Shown here piece by piece: positions 43,612 through 52,779 of a stretch of DNA of 64,000 bases. This stretch comes from Streptomyces guryensis (lineage in GTDB: Bacteria > Actinomycetota > Actinomycetes > Streptomycetales > Streptomycetaceae), in contig NZ_JAJSBI010000011.1 of assembly GCF_021261325.1 (NCBI RefSeq), forward strand, positions 62,001 to 126,000, in the 5' to 3' direction. Positions within the stretch are counted from its first letter, which is position 1, and each line of letters starts with the position of its first letter. Below the pieces are notes generated by a model that worked only from the letters and a program-made list of their open reading frames with translations, was not told the origin of the DNA and did not search any database. The translations under genes and the position numbers were made by a program.

Positions 43612-45431
43612 GCGGGTTCTCCTTCATCGTGTACGGCGGGGGCCCCGGAGGACACCCAGAAGCGGATGCTCTCGAAGAGCACCACCAGGGCGACGGCCAC
43701 GGCGACCACCGTGAGCGCGACCTTGAACTGCGAGGCGGTGAGCACCGCGGCCAGGACGGTCACGAGCAGCGTCCGTCCTTCGTGCCCCCCGATGGCGCGC
43801 ACCAGCCAGGCCGGGGACGCTCCGGCGTTGCCGCGGATGCGGTACACCGTGTCGTAGTGATGGTAGGCGACCGCCGCCACCAGCCCGAAAGCCGCAGGAA
43901 GGGCCCCGTTCACGTCTGCTTCGGCCGCGAGGACCAGGACGGTGCCGTACTCGGCGAACCGGAAGAGCGGGGGGACCAGCCAGTCGAGGGCGCCCTTCAG
44001 CGGGCGGCGCAGAGCCTGACCTGCGGTGTTCGCGTACACCAGGGCGCCGACGACAGGGGCCCAGGTCACACCGGAGAACAGGGACACGGCGAGAACGACC
44101 GTGCCCGCGAGGGCGATCAGGAATGGACCCCCGAGCTGGCGGGGGGTCACACGGCCCAGGAAGGAGGCGAGCGGTCCGTTGTCCGCGAGGTCCGCCAGCG
44201 CCTGCGCCGCCCGATCGGTGCGCTGGGCCTTGCGGGTCAGCGAACGCAGCACCCGGCCCGCCGTGGTGTACGTCGCGGCGAAGGCGCAGCCGATGAGCAG
44301 GACGTAGAAGGTGATCCGAGGAGTCGTGACCGCCGTCAGGACGGCGATCATCGCCCAGCGCTCGCCGATAGGCAGCACGATCATCCGCCGTACCCACACC
44401 GTCCAGCCGACGCTGTCCAGCTTGTCCGAAAGGGCCGCCGTGGGGCTGGTGTTGGCGGTGGCGTCGTGGTTGGCCTCGTTGAAGGAGAAGTCGACGACGT
44501 GGCGGCAGGTCTGCAGGATCATCGCGCCGAGGGCGAGGGCCCATACGTCGTCGCCGCCGCGGGCCGCGCCCAGCGCGAGGCCGGCGTAGTAGGCGTACTC
44601 CTTGGCCCGGTCGAAGGTGGCGTCCAACCAGGCGCCCAGCGTGGAGTACTGGAGCGAGTAGCGGGCCAACTGGCCGTCGGTGCAGTCCAGGACGAAGGAC
44701 GCGATCAGCAGGACGCCCGCCGCGACGAAGCCGACCCGGGTGCCGGTGGCCGCGCAGCCCGCCGCGATCAGCGCGGTGAGCAGGGAGGCGGTGGTGACCT
44801 GGTTCGGGGTCAGGCCGCGGCGGGCACACCAGCGGGCGATGTAGCGGGAGTAGGGGCTGATGAAGAACGTGGTGAAGAAGCCGTCGCGTGACTTCACGGC
44901 CGACTTCAGACGTACGGCTTCGTCGTCGACGTTCGCGACGGCCTGCCGTGCCTCGTTGCGGGACTGCGGGTCGGCGGGGACGGCGGCGACCAGGCTGCCG
45001 AGTTCCGGGCGGTGCACGTCGGCGCCGTCGCTGTCGAGGGCGGTGACGATGCGGTCGGCGAGGCTGTCGACGTCCCCCACCCTCAACTGCGTTCGCACGG
45101 GGGCACGCACTGGGGCCGTGCCGCCGCCGGCCGAGTTCTCGCGGGCCATGGCGCGGGTCAGGTCCTGGCGGCCGGCCGGCTGGGCGGTCACGGCGCCGGG
45201 GATCGCGGCGAGCGGGAAGCGGGGGTCGGTGAGGCCGAGGCGCAGTGCGTGCAGGTGGCCCACGAAGCCGGCGTCCACCACGGCGACCCGCTGGTCGCCC
45301 GGCGCCTGCGCCAGCAGTGTCTCGGCGTCGGCGGTGTCGACGGCGATCCGTACGTCGAAGCCGAGGGACCGCAGATCGCCCTCGATCGACGATCCGGGGA
45401 CCGGCTGACCGGTGAGGATGGCGGTCGACAA
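43608..45431 (-). CDS. CDP-alcohol phosphatidyltransferase fused to extra domains (DUF5941-like)
   Basis: A 607-residue protein. An N-terminal soluble domain of about 170 residues (LGFDVRIAVDTADAETLL; RVAVVDAGFVGHLHALRLG) precedes a complete CDP-alcohol transferase motif, DGQLARYSLQYSTLGAWLDA then TFDRAKEY, near 250-277. Many helices and a C-terminal membrane domain of the DUF5941 type follow. The start appears to be TTG, with GGGAGTGAG upstream. It is the first gene of the minus-strand operon and overlaps the nucleotidyltransferase gene by 4 bp. Confidence 0.83.
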   Translation of the reverse strand: MSTAILTGQPVPGSSIEGDLRSLGFDVRIAVDTADAETLLAQAPGDQRVAVVDAGFVGHLHALRLGLTDPRFPLAAIPGAVTAQPAGRQDLTRAMARENSAGGGTAPVRAPVRTQLRVGDVDSLADRIVTALDSDGADVHRPELGSLVAAVPADPQSRNEARQAVANVDDEAVRLKSAVKSRDGFFTTFFISPYSRYIARWCARRGLTPNQVTTASLLTALIAAGCAATGTRVGFVAAGVLLIASFVLDCTDGQLARYSLQYSTLGAWLDATFDRAKEYAYYAGLALGAARGGDDVWALALGAMILQTCRHVVDFSFNEANHDATANTSPTAALSDKLDSVGWTVWVRRMIVLPIGERWAMIAVLTAVTTPRITFYVLLIGCAFAATYTTAGRVLRSLTRKAQRTDRAAQALADLADNGPLASFLGRVTPRQLGGPFLIALAGTVVLAVSLFSGVTWAPVVGALVYANTAGQALRRPLKGALDWLVPPLFRFAEYGTVLVLAAEADVNGALPAAFGLVAAVAYHHYDTVYRIRGNAGASPAWLVRAIGGHEGRTLLVTVLAAVLTASQFKVALTVVAVAVALVVLFESIRFWVSSGAPAVHDEGEPA

Positions 45432-45710
45432 CCGAACTCACTCCCTGGGGGCCGACGCGCGGGCGCCGGTCATGTGCACGATGGGGGCGCCCCTTGGCTG
45501 CACCAGGCGGGCGGCATGTCGGCAGAGGCTATCGGATGCCCGGAGAGCGGAGTTCACCGCCCGTTCACGGGCCGATCAACGCCGTCTCCACTGGCCTTTG
45601 CCGCGATCATCATCGGTGATCCGGGGTCCCGCCGACAAACCGCGCTGCCCAGATCAAGGCATCCGGGACATTGGGGACCGCCGGGTGGCGTCGGCATAGG
45701 GTGGACGACC

Positions 45711-46676
45711 ATGACATGGCTGATCACAGGCGGAGCGGGATACATCGGGGCCCATGTGGTGCGGGCCATGACCGACGCCCGGGAACGCGTCGTCGCGCTG
45801 GACGACCTCTCGGCCGGGTTCCCCGCGCGGCTGCCGGCGAACGTGCCGCTCGTCGAGGGCTCGACGCTCGACGGTGACCTGCTGAAGCGGGTGTTCGCCG
45901 AGTACGGCGTGACCGGCGTCGTCCACCTCGCGGCGCGTAAGCAGGTCGCCGAGTCCGTGGCACAGCCCGCCCGCTACTACCGGGAGAACATCGGCGGCCT
46001 CGCGACGCTCCTGGAGGCGGTCGCCGAGGCCGGGATCGGGAAGTTCCTGTTCTCCTCGTCGGCGGCCGTCTACGGCAACCCCGATGTGGACCTCATCACC
46101 GAGGACACTCCGTGCGCGCCGGTGAACCCGTACGGCGAGACCAAGCTCACCGGCGAGTGGCTGGTCCGGGCGGCGGGCCGGGCACACGGCATCTCCACGG
46201 TCTGTCTGCGCTATTTCAACGTGGCGGGCGCGGCCGCACCCGAGCTGTCGGACACGGGCGTCTTCAACATCGTCCCCATGGTCTTCGACCGGCTCACCCG
46301 CGACGAGGCCCCGCGGATCTTCGGCGACGACTATCCGACACCGGACGGCACCTGCATCCGCGACTACATCCATGTCGCCGACCTGGCGGAGGCGCATCTG
46401 GCGGCGGCACGGCGGCTCGCCGGCCGAAGCGGTGACCTCACGGTGAACATCGGACGCGGCGAGGGCGTCTCCGTCCGTGAGCTGATCACCGTCATCGGCG
46501 AGACGACCGGTGACCGCCGCCCGCCCCTCGTCGAGGCCCGCCGCCCCGGGGACGCGCCCCGCGCGGTCGCCTCCGCCGCCCGGGCCGCCGAGGAACTGGG
46601 CTGGACCGCCCGGCGCGGGGTGCCCGAGATGGTCGAGTCGGCGTGGCGGGGCTGGCAGCTGCACCACGGCCGATGA
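45711..46676 (+). CDS. galE: UDP-glucose 4-epimerase
   Basis: A 321-residue short-chain dehydrogenase-type epimerase. The NAD site GGAGYIGAHVVRAM is at residues 7-20. SSSAAVYGN near 118 and the catalytic YGETK near 141-145 are intact. A -10-like TAGGGT lies 8 nt before the ATG and no ribosome binding site is visible, which suggests a leaderless or very short-leader transcript. It may provide UDP-galactose to the divergent polymer operon. Confidence 0.9.
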   Translation: MTWLITGGAGYIGAHVVRAMTDARERVVALDDLSAGFPARLPANVPLVEGSTLDGDLLKRVFAEYGVTGVVHLAARKQVAESVAQPARYYRENIGGLATLLEAVAEAGIGKFLFSSSAAVYGNPDVDLITEDTPCAPVNPYGETKLTGEWLVRAAGRAHGISTVCLRYFNVAGAAAPELSDTGVFNIVPMVFDRLTRDEAPRIFGDDYPTPDGTCIRDYIHVADLAEAHLAAARRLAGRSGDLTVNIGRGEGVSVRELITVIGETTGDRRPPLVEARRPGDAPRAVASAARAAEELGWTARRGVPEMVESAWRGWQLHHGR

Positions 46677-46699
46677 CAGCACGGCAAGCGCACTGAGGG

Positions 46700-46736
46700 T
46701 GCCCTGACCTGCATATCGTTTCCGCAGGTCAGGGCA
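46700..46736. terminator. Terminator of galE
   Basis: A perfect 13-bp stem (TGCCCTGACCTGC / GCAGGTCAGGGCA) with an 11-nt A/T-richer loop lies 24 bp after the galE stop. Confidence 0.8.
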
Positions 46737-46825
46737 CATGACAACGGTGTTCAGTGCCGCGTTGCCCGATACCCCCCGGCCGTAGTTCACTGTCATCCCG
46801 GGCGCACCACAGGAAGGCGGCTGTC

Positions 46826-47767
46826 ATGGGGGCTGGGCACGATCACGGGCACGGGCATTCGCATGCCCCGCCCACCGGTACGGCCGCGGCGGCGTACCGC
46901 GGGCGGCTGCGCGTCGCGTTGTCGATCACGCTCACCGTCATGGTGGTCGAGATCGTCGGCGGTCTGCTCGCGGACTCGCTCGCGCTGATCGCGGACGCCG
47001 CGCACATGGCGACGGACGCGCTGGGCCTGGGCATGGCCCTGTTCGCGATCCACTTCGCCAACCGCCCGCCGAGCGGCAACCGCACCTTCGGGTACGCCCG
47101 TGCCGAGATCCTCGCGGCGCTCGCCAACTGTCTGCTGCTGCTCGGCGTCGGCGGCTACGTCCTGTACGAGGCGATCCAGCGGTTCGTCACGCCGGCCGAC
47201 ACCGCGGGCGGGCTGACCATCGTCTTCGGTGCGATCGGTCTGGTCGCGAACATGATCTCGCTGACGCTGCTGGTGCGCGGACAGCAGGAGAGCCTGAACG
47301 TGCGCGCCGCGTTCCTGGAGGTCGCGGCGGACGCCCTCGGCTCTCTCGCGGTGATCATCTCCGCCCTGGTGATCCTGACCACCGGCTGGCAGGCCGCCGA
47401 CCCGATCGCCTCGCTCGTCATCGGCCTGATGATCGTGCCACGCACCGTCAAGCTGCTGCGCGAGACGCTTGACGTGCTGCTGGAGGCAGCTCCCCGGGGC
47501 GTCGACATGGCGGAGGTACGCGCCCACATCCTCGACCTGGACGGTGTCGAGGACGTCCACGACCTGCACGCCTGGACGATCACCTCCGGGATGCCGGTGC
47601 TGTCCGCGCACGTGGTCGTGAGCTCCGAAGTGCTCAGCGCGATCGGCCACGAGAAGATGCTCCACGAGCTCCAGGAGTGCCTGGGCGACCACTTCGACGT
47701 GGCGCACTGCACCTTCCAGCTGGAACCGGGCGGCCACGCGGAACACGAGGCGAAGGTGTGCCATTGA
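46826..47767 (+). CDS. Cation diffusion facilitator (zinc-type efflux)
   Basis: A 313-residue antiporter of the plasma membrane. The His-rich start GAGHDHGHGHSHA binds metal. Six helices follow, with the HxxxD-type sites in LADSLALIADAAHMATDALG near residues 52-71 and LEVAADALGSLAVI near 168-181. A cytoplasmic C-terminal domain (MAEVRAHILDLDGVEDVHDL) ends in a His/Glu tail. AGGAAGG precedes the ATG. Zn(II), Cd(II) or Co(II) are typical substrates. Confidence 0.92.
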   Translation: MGAGHDHGHGHSHAPPTGTAAAAYRGRLRVALSITLTVMVVEIVGGLLADSLALIADAAHMATDALGLGMALFAIHFANRPPSGNRTFGYARAEILAALANCLLLLGVGGYVLYEAIQRFVTPADTAGGLTIVFGAIGLVANMISLTLLVRGQQESLNVRAAFLEVAADALGSLAVIISALVILTTGWQAADPIASLVIGLMIVPRTVKLLRETLDVLLEAAPRGVDMAEVRAHILDLDGVEDVHDLHAWTITSGMPVLSAHVVVSSEVLSAIGHEKMLHELQECLGDHFDVAHCTFQLEPGGHAEHEAKVCH

Positions 47768-48021
47768 GCCAGGTCGAGCGCGTCTTGGCCGGAATGCAGC
47801 CGTCCGGCGGGCCCCTGCGTCGTTAAGCCTCACAGCGCTGCCCGGACGGTTCCCCGCCGACCGCCACGGGCACGATCAACTACCGGGCCCCTCTTCCGGC
47901 CTTCAACGGTGACGGCCGTGGCCCGCGCCGCGCGCGGGACATGCGGGCGCGCCGCGAAGTGCCGGGAGTGCCGGATTCGTACGGCAGACTTGGGGCGCGA
48001 AGACCGATGTGAAGGATGGGT

Positions 48022-48615
48022 ATGCCGATCACACCTGCCACCGCGACGCACTCTCCGTCGAACGGCGCCGCAGACGCGATTTTGCTGGAACTGGTCGACG
48101 AGAACGGCGTCACGATCGGCACCGCGGAGAAGCTCGCCGCCCATCAGCCGCCGGGCCGGCTGCACCGCGCCTTCTCCGTCTTCCTCTTCGACGAACGCGG
48201 CCGGCTGCTGCTGCAGCAGCGGGCGCTGGGCAAGTACCACTCCCCCGGCGTGTGGTCGAACACCTGCTGCGGCCACCCCTACCCCGGCGAGGCGCCCTTC
48301 GCGGCCGCGGCCCGCCGGACGTACGAGGAGCTGGGTGTCTCCCCCTCACTGCTCGCCGAGGCGGGCACGGTCCGCTACAACCACCCGGACCCGGACTCGG
48401 GCCTGGTCGAGCAGGAGTACAACCACCTGTTCGTCGGGATGGTGCAGTCGCAGCTGCGGCCGGACCCCGAGGAGGTCGGCGACACGGCCTTCGTGACCCC
48501 GACGGAGCTCGCGGAGCGGCACGCCGAGGACGCCTTCTCGTCCTGGTTCATGACCGTGCTGGACGCGGCCCGCCCGGCCGTCAGGGAGTTGACCGGCCCG
48601 TCCGCCGGCTGGTGA
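48022..48615 (+). CDS. idi: Isopentenyl-diphosphate delta-isomerase, type 1
   Basis: A 197-residue Nudix-fold enzyme that interconverts IPP and DMAPP. The catalytic Cys is in VWSNTCCGHPYPGE near residues 76-89. The Nudix-like helix RRTYEELG follows, and the catalytic Glu is in EQEYNHLFVG near 136. ATG 48022 is chosen for AAGGA 5 nt upstream; an ATG at 48016 is also in frame. It is monocistronic, 10 kb from the hopanoid operon, and serves the same C5 pool. Confidence 0.92.
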   Translation: MPITPATATHSPSNGAADAILLELVDENGVTIGTAEKLAAHQPPGRLHRAFSVFLFDERGRLLLQQRALGKYHSPGVWSNTCCGHPYPGEAPFAAAARRTYEELGVSPSLLAEAGTVRYNHPDPDSGLVEQEYNHLFVGMVQSQLRPDPEEVGDTAFVTPTELAERHAEDAFSSWFMTVLDAARPAVRELTGPSAGW

Positions 48616-48621
48616 CCCCCG

Positions 48622-49131
48622 TCAGAGCACCCGTACGGGTTTGAGCGGCAGGGCGGCCCAGATCACCTTGCCGCCGCTCGACGTGTGCTCGACGTCGCAC
48701 ACCCCGCCCGCCTCCCGGGCGACCTCGCTGACCAGGAGCAGCCCCCGGCCGCCCTCGCCGCTGTGATCCGTCTCCAGGGCGGTCGGGCGGTAGGGGTGGT
48801 TGTCCTCCACGGACACCCGCACCCACTCGGCGCCGACGGCGACCTCCACGGCGAGCATGGGCGACAGCAGCGCCGCGTGCCGGACGGCGTTCGTGACCAG
48901 CTCCGAGACGATCAGCAGCAGGCCGTACACGAGATCGTCGGAGACGGGCACCCCCTGGCGGTACAGCAGGTCCCGTACGGCGTGCCGCGCCTGCGGGACC
49001 GAGGCGTCGACGGCGGGCGCGGTGAACCGCCACACGCCTTCGTACGGCAGCGGGTCCACGGGCCCCGGGTCGCGGGGCGCGTCGGCGCCGCCGTCTGGGC
49101 GTGGGCCGGACCCGCGCCCATGATTGTCCAT
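48622..49131 (-). CDS. Anti-sigma-factor-type ATPase (HATPase_c)
   Basis: A GHKL-fold protein of about 169 residues like the RsbW/SpoIIAB group of Streptomyces regulators. The N box is LIVSELVTNAVRHA near residue 72, and the G box EGGRGLLLVSEVA near 125. A charged Gly/Pro-rich N-terminus precedes it. The start is uncertain: ATG 49131 is chosen, but in-frame GTG codons at 49164 and 49197 are possible. It converges on idi with a 6-bp gap. No sigma factor is adjacent. Confidence 0.82.
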   Translation of the reverse strand: MDNHGRGSGPRPDGGADAPRDPGPVDPLPYEGVWRFTAPAVDASVPQARHAVRDLLYRQGVPVSDDLVYGLLLIVSELVTNAVRHAALLSPMLAVEVAVGAEWVRVSVEDNHPYRPTALETDHSGEGGRGLLLVSEVAREAGGVCDVEHTSSGGKVIWAALPLKPVRVL

Positions 49132-49377
49132 CGTCCGGTCGCCACCCTTGCGCTCGATTGTCACCACACGTCGAGTGTTGGTAACGATCCGCGGCACTCC
49201 GGATGACTGAACACAAGTCAGCAGGTATCGAGCACTTATGACCGTTGGCGTATGACACGGTCAGTTGTGGGACTGGTCCTGTCACCCTTCAGCCGACTTC
49301 GCGAACTCTTCGGGTTGTACGGGTTGAAGTGCCCCCTCCTTGATCACGGGTCCGGCGCGGCGGCTAGCATCCGGCCC

Positions 49378-50127
49378 ATGGAGCCCCAGCTGCTGCACAG
49401 CGTCACCGACTCGGTCGCCACCGTCGTCATTCACCACCCGGCGAAGCGCAACGCCATGACGGCCGCGATGTGGGCCGCCCTGCCGCCGCTGCTCGACACC
49501 CTCGCGGCCGACCCGGGCGTACGGGCGCTGGTGCTCACCGGGGAGGGCGGGACGTTCTGCGCCGGGGCCGACATCTCCACGCTGCAGGGGTCGCCGGAGG
49601 AGGCGCAGGCGCTCGCGGTGCGGGCCGAGGAGGCCCTGGCCGCCTTTCCGAAGCCGACGCTGGCCGCGGTCCGCGGGCACTGTGTGGGCGGCGGGTCGCA
49701 GCTGGCGGCGGCCTGTGATCTGCGGTTCGCCATGGAGGGTGCGCTGTTCGGGGTGACGCCGGCGAAGCTCGGAATCGTGTATCCGGCCTCCTCCACGCGC
49801 CGGCTGGTGTCGCTGGTGGGTCCGGCTGCGGCCAAGTACCTGCTGTTCTCCGGCGAGTTGGTCGACGCGGAGCGGGCGCTGCGCAGCGGCCTGGTGGACG
49901 AGGTGCTGCCGCAGGGCGAACTCGCCAAGCGGGTCGCTGAGTTCACCCGCATCCTGGCCTCCCGTTCGCAGCTCACCCAGGCCGCGGCGAAGGAGTTCGC
50001 GAACGGCCGCACCGACCGGGACGCGTACTGGACGGAGCAGGCGCGCGGCAGCGGCGACACCGTGGAGGGCGTCGCCGCGTTCCTGGAGCGCAGGCAGCCG
50101 CGCTTCACCTGGACTACGTCAGGATGA
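49378..50127 (+). CDS. Enoyl-CoA hydratase/isomerase family protein
   Basis: A 249-residue crotonase-fold protein. HPAKRNAMTAAMWAAL opens the fold. The oxyanion loop parts are TFCAGADISTLQG near residues 60-72 and GHCVGGGSQLAAACDLRFA near 98-116. One catalytic Glu position is Ser or Gln here (GGGSQLAAACD). TAGCAT lies 7 nt before the ATG with TTGATC 19 bp further up, so the transcript is probably leaderless. The exact CoA substrate is unknown. Confidence 0.88.
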   Translation: MEPQLLHSVTDSVATVVIHHPAKRNAMTAAMWAALPPLLDTLAADPGVRALVLTGEGGTFCAGADISTLQGSPEEAQALAVRAEEALAAFPKPTLAAVRGHCVGGGSQLAAACDLRFAMEGALFGVTPAKLGIVYPASSTRRLVSLVGPAAAKYLLFSGELVDAERALRSGLVDEVLPQGELAKRVAEFTRILASRSQLTQAAAKEFANGRTDRDAYWTEQARGSGDTVEGVAAFLERRQPRFTWTTSG

Positions 50128-50749
50128 AGCGGCTCTTGGAGCGGAACTCCTCGACGAGGTGCGCGGGCGCCTTCTCGGGCGACCCCGCGTCGTAGGGCGG
50201 CTGCGGGTCGTACTCGGTCGCCAGCTGGACGGCCCGGGCGTGTTCGTCGCCGGCGATCCGGCCGAGCAGGGTCAGGCCCATGTCGATGCCGGAGGAGACG
50301 CCGGCCGCGGTGACGTACTTGCCGTCGAGGACCACCCGCTCCCCCGTGGGCTCGGCGCCGAACCGTTTCAGGAAGTCCAGGGCCAGCCAGTGGGAGGTGG
50401 CGCGGCGGCCCCGAAGGAGGCCGGCCGCGGCGAGCAGCAGGGAGCCCGTGCACACGGATGTCGTCCAGGTGCTGGTGGCGTCGACGGTGCGCAGCCAGTC
50501 CAGCAGGGTCTCGTTCTCCATCTGCGGGGTCTGTCCGGGGCCGCCCGGGACGATCACGATGTCGGGGTGCTCCACCTCGGCCAGGGGCTTGTCCGCGACG
50601 ATCGCGAGGTTTCCGGTGTCGGTGCGGACGGGGCCGGTCCGTTCGGCGACGAAGACGGTCTCCGCGTCCGGGAGGCGCCCCAGGGTCTCGTACGGCCCTA
50701 CGGCGTCGAGCGCGGTGAACCGGTCGAAGAGCACGATGGCGATCTGCAT
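50114..50749 (-). CDS. DJ-1/PfpI family protein
   Basis: A 211-residue class I glutamine-amidotransferase-like protein. IAIVLFDRFTALDAVGPYE opens the fold, and the nucleophile elbow SVCTGSLLLAAAGLL contains Cys near residue 99. GRRATSHWLALDFLKRFGAE follows. AAAGGA precedes the ATG. It lies 10 bp downstream of a GlxA-type regulator whose sensor domain is its paralogue, and ends overlapping the convergent hydratase gene by 14 bp. Confidence 0.87.
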   Translation of the reverse strand: MQIAIVLFDRFTALDAVGPYETLGRLPDAETVFVAERTGPVRTDTGNLAIVADKPLAEVEHPDIVIVPGGPGQTPQMENETLLDWLRTVDATSTWTTSVCTGSLLLAAAGLLRGRRATSHWLALDFLKRFGAEPTGERVVLDGKYVTAAGVSSGIDMGLTLLGRIAGDEHARAVQLATEYDPQPPYDAGSPEKAPAHLVEEFRSKSRFILT

Positions 50750-50759
50750 CGGGTTCCTT

Positions 50760-51728
50760 TCAGCGGGTGGGTACGGCGGGGCGGAAGCGGCGGCGGTACT
50801 CCGCCGGGGCCGTGCCGAGGGTCCTGACGAAGGCGCGGCGCATGGCCTCGCAAGTGCCGTAGCCGCTGGCGCGGGAGATCTCCTCGATGCCGTCGGCCGT
50901 GTCCTCCAGGAGGCGGCGGGCGTGTTCGAGGCGCACGCGGTCGACATAGCGGCCCGGTGTCATGCCGGTCTCCGCCTGGAAGGCACGGGCGAAGTGGCGG
51001 GGCGAGAGGGCGGCACGGGCGGCGAGGGACTCGACGTCCAGGTCCCCGTCGGGGTGCTCGGTGATCCACTGCTGGACCTCGCGCAACGGTTCACGCCGGG
51101 CGGTCTGGGCGGCGAGCTGGGCGCTGAACTGGGCCTGGTTGCCGGGCCGGCGCAGGAAGACGACCAGGTGGCGGGCGATGGTCAGCGCCGGCTCCCGACC
51201 CAGGTCCTCTTCCACCAGGGCGAGCGCGAGATCGATGCCCGAGGTGACGCCGGCCGAGGTGAAGACGTGTCCGTCGCGCACGTAGATGGGGTCGGGGTCG
51301 ACCTCGACGGACGGGTGGTCGCGGGCGAGCTTGTCGCAGTACGCCCAGTGGGTCGTGGCGCGGCGGCCGTCCAGCAGGCCGGCCTCCGCGAGGAGGATGG
51401 CTCCGGTGCAGACGGAGACGAGGCGCTCCGCGCGCGGGCCGTGCTCGCGGAGCCAGTCGGCCAGCCGGGGGTCACGCGCCGGACGGCGGGTGCCCTGGCC
51501 GCCCGGCACGAGAAGGGTGTGCGGGGCGGGCGCGTCCGCGAGGTCCTGGTCCGGTACGAGGGTCAGGCCGCTGGAGGTGCGGACGGGCGCTGCGCCAAGG
51601 GAGGCCGTGCGGATGCGGTAGGTGCCCGGAGTATGCAGCTCGGCGCCCGCGAAGACCTCCAGGGGACCGGTGACATCGAGGCTCTGAACGCCGTCGAAGA
51701 GGACGAGCAGGACGGTTCGCTGCGGCAT
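50760..51728 (-). CDS. GlxA-family AraC-type transcriptional regulator
   Basis: A 322-residue regulator. The N-terminal DJ-1/PfpI domain covers residues 1-190 (VLLVLFDGVQSLDVTGPLE; LVSVCTGAILLAEAGLLDG). The C-terminal AraC double helix-turn-helix covers about 215-315 (LSPRHFARAFQAETGMTPGR; GYGTCEAMRRAFVRTLG). It probably controls itself and the downstream PfpI gene with which it shares an operon. The inducer is unknown. Confidence 0.9.
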   Translation of the reverse strand: MPQRTVLLVLFDGVQSLDVTGPLEVFAGAELHTPGTYRIRTASLGAAPVRTSSGLTLVPDQDLADAPAPHTLLVPGGQGTRRPARDPRLADWLREHGPRAERLVSVCTGAILLAEAGLLDGRRATTHWAYCDKLARDHPSVEVDPDPIYVRDGHVFTSAGVTSGIDLALALVEEDLGREPALTIARHLVVFLRRPGNQAQFSAQLAAQTARREPLREVQQWITEHPDGDLDVESLAARAALSPRHFARAFQAETGMTPGRYVDRVRLEHARRLLEDTADGIEEISRASGYGTCEAMRRAFVRTLGTAPAEYRRRFRPAVPTR

Positions 51729-51841
51729 AGCGACGATTCTTGGTGGAAGCGAGGATGGCCGCAATGACGAGTTCCCCACCTTTCCTGCCATCCGGCGCAG
51801 GGCACTGGAGGCCGTACCGACCAGTCGGTAACCTGCTCGTC

Positions 51842-52711
51842 ATGACTACTGCCGCCCTCGATCCGCACGCCGGTCGCCGCTGCCACAACGCGCTCAACTC
51901 CCTGCACGCGACGTACTACTTCTCGCCCGACCTGGGCAGGGAACTGGGCGCTCTCGGCATCACCCACCCCAGAGCCGTCAACCTCGCCGCGCGGGCGGCC
52001 GCGCTGGGACCGGTCGGGCCGGGCACGGTGGCGGCGACGTTCTACAACTACAAGTACGAGCTCGTGGCCCGGTATGTACCCGCCGTGTGGGAGACCGCCG
52101 CGCCCGGGCAGATCCTGGCCGCACGCGCGCGTGCCGTCGATGCGACCCTGCGCCGGCTGCTGGGCGAGGACACCGTGGCGTCCGAGGAGATGGCCGAGGC
52201 GGCGCGGCTGGCGCTGCGGGCCGCCGAGGCCTGTTCGCGCGCGGCCCGGCCGCTGTACTCCGCGTACGCCGACCTGCCGGTGCCCGAGGAGCCGCATCTG
52301 GCGTACTTCCACGCCACCACACTGCTGCGCGAGCACCGGGGCGACGGTCATCTCGCCGTCCTGATGACCTCGGAGCTGGACGGTCTGGAGGCCGTGGTGA
52401 CCCACACCGCGACCGGCAAGGGCATGACACCCAAGTGGGTGTTCGGCAGCCGCGGCTGGAAGCAGGAGGACTGGGACGCGGCCTGCGGGCGGCTGCGGGA
52501 GCGCGGGCTGCTGGAGGAGGCGGGCGAGCTGACGGAGCGGGGCCTCGCGCTACGGGCGGAGATCGAGGCGGAGACCGACCGGCTGGACCGGGCGCCGTAC
52601 GCGCATCTGGGGGCGGAGGGAGTCGCCCGCCTGACGGAGCTGGGGGCCACCTTCGCGAAGGCCGCACTCCTCGCGGGGGCCTACCCGGCGGATCTGATCG
52701 GCAAGCACTGA
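51842..52711 (+). CDS. SCO6745-type protein (helical, regulator-like)
   Basis: A 289-residue mostly helical protein, recognised as the family named after SCO6745. RCHNALNSLHATYYFSPDLG opens the N-terminal domain. A C-terminal winged-helix-like segment (GWKQEDWDAACGRLRERGLL; LTERGLALRAEIEAETDRL) resembles MarR-type DNA-binding parts. Function unknown. No signal peptide or membrane helix. It is divergent from the GlxA-type regulator. Confidence 0.8.
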   Translation: MTTAALDPHAGRRCHNALNSLHATYYFSPDLGRELGALGITHPRAVNLAARAAALGPVGPGTVAATFYNYKYELVARYVPAVWETAAPGQILAARARAVDATLRRLLGEDTVASEEMAEAARLALRAAEACSRAARPLYSAYADLPVPEEPHLAYFHATTLLREHRGDGHLAVLMTSELDGLEAVVTHTATGKGMTPKWVFGSRGWKQEDWDAACGRLRERGLLEEAGELTERGLALRAEIEAETDRLDRAPYAHLGAEGVARLTELGATFAKAALLAGAYPADLIGKH

Positions 52712-52779
52712 CGAAACCCGGGTACCCGGACCTCGCCCGGCCGCCGCGGCCGGGCGAGAAACAGGGAAAGGGGAATCTC

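Noticed and set aside
45671..45702. TTGGGG as the -35 of galE
   Set aside because: The spacing to TAGGGT is 20 bp, too long to claim; only the -10-like element is used as evidence.
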